Shown here: positions 63,972 to 64,000 of the stretch, one piece after another
How the letters are laid out: every line of letters begins with the position of its first letter
How positions within the stretch are numbered: the first letter of the stretch is position 1
NCBI RefSeq assembly: GCF_030696805.1
Contig: NZ_JAUYRO010000096.1
Location: 1-64,000 of the forward strand
Reading direction: 5' to 3'
DNA from: Methyloversatilis sp.
GTDB lineage: Bacteria; Pseudomonadota; Gammaproteobacteria; Burkholderiales; Rhodocyclaceae
Length of the DNA stretch: 64,000 nucleotides
Translations under genes and position numbers: made by a program
Notes under the pieces: model-generated
The model's database searches: none
Told to the model about the DNA's origin: nothing
Seen by the model: only the letters and a program-made list of their open reading frames with translations

Positions 63972-64000
63972 GATCACCGACGCACCGGGCTGGATGCAAC

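Overview
The window is GC-rich, densely packed chromosomal DNA, most likely from a betaproteobacterium. I infer a member of the Rhodocyclales or a close relative from the gene order rimP-nusA-infB-rbfA-truB-rpsO-pnp, from scpA-scpB next to trpS, and from the tandem c553-type cytochromes. No species can be fixed from sequence alone. I saw no phage, transposase or CRISPR array.

Layout. 1-6.4 kb holds parE (minus), rdgC (plus), and a pseudopilin gene abutting a large HAMP-GAF-GGDEF-EAL gene (minus). 6.5-6.9 kb is a tRNA operon (Pro-Arg-His, minus) with its own promoter. 6.9-21.6 kb is a long minus-strand information-processing block. In transcription order it runs rnm, yciO-like, a site-2 protease, trpS, scpA, scpB, rluB, then rimP, nusA, infB, rbfA, truB, rpsO, pnp. 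A promoter and an intrinsic terminator/attenuator lie just before rimP, and a strong promoter lies before rpsO. 21.7-26.3 kb holds an orphan gcvH and an Mla-type lipid transport operon (mlaE-mlaF-mlaD-lipoprotein-GAF). 26.3-30.1 kb is the divergent ppx/ppk pair. 30.2-35.4 kb holds a small lipoprotein, a degenerate nuclease-like exported protein, a Spx/ArsC-like protein, a variant Hsp33, minCDE and a spermidine-synthase-like protein. 35.5-37.2 kb has two small cytochromes c and an AcuI-type reductase.

37.3-46.0 kb is the most distinctive region: an eight-gene, translationally coupled operon built around the arsenosugar radical SAM enzyme ArsS. It also carries a sodium:solute-type symporter, a degenerate metallophosphoesterase, a TVP38/DedA-disulfide oxidoreductase fusion, two arsenosugar-type glycosyltransferases (TIGR04283 and TIGR04282 types), a DUF3047 exported protein and a flavoprotein resembling the N-terminal half of SelD. 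No arsM is present in the window. Several of these proteins have no assigned step.

46.0-64.0 kb holds an orphan YbbA-like ATPase divergent from tesA, mnmH/selU, a methyltransferase, a PAS histidine kinase, a Pat-type acyl-CoA synthetase/acetyltransferase, tag, a two-gene lhr-like helicase/pdeM module, nnr, an EamA exporter, nadC, a 45-residue membrane protein, and a TonB-dependent receptor behind a promoter overlapped by a Fur-like box.
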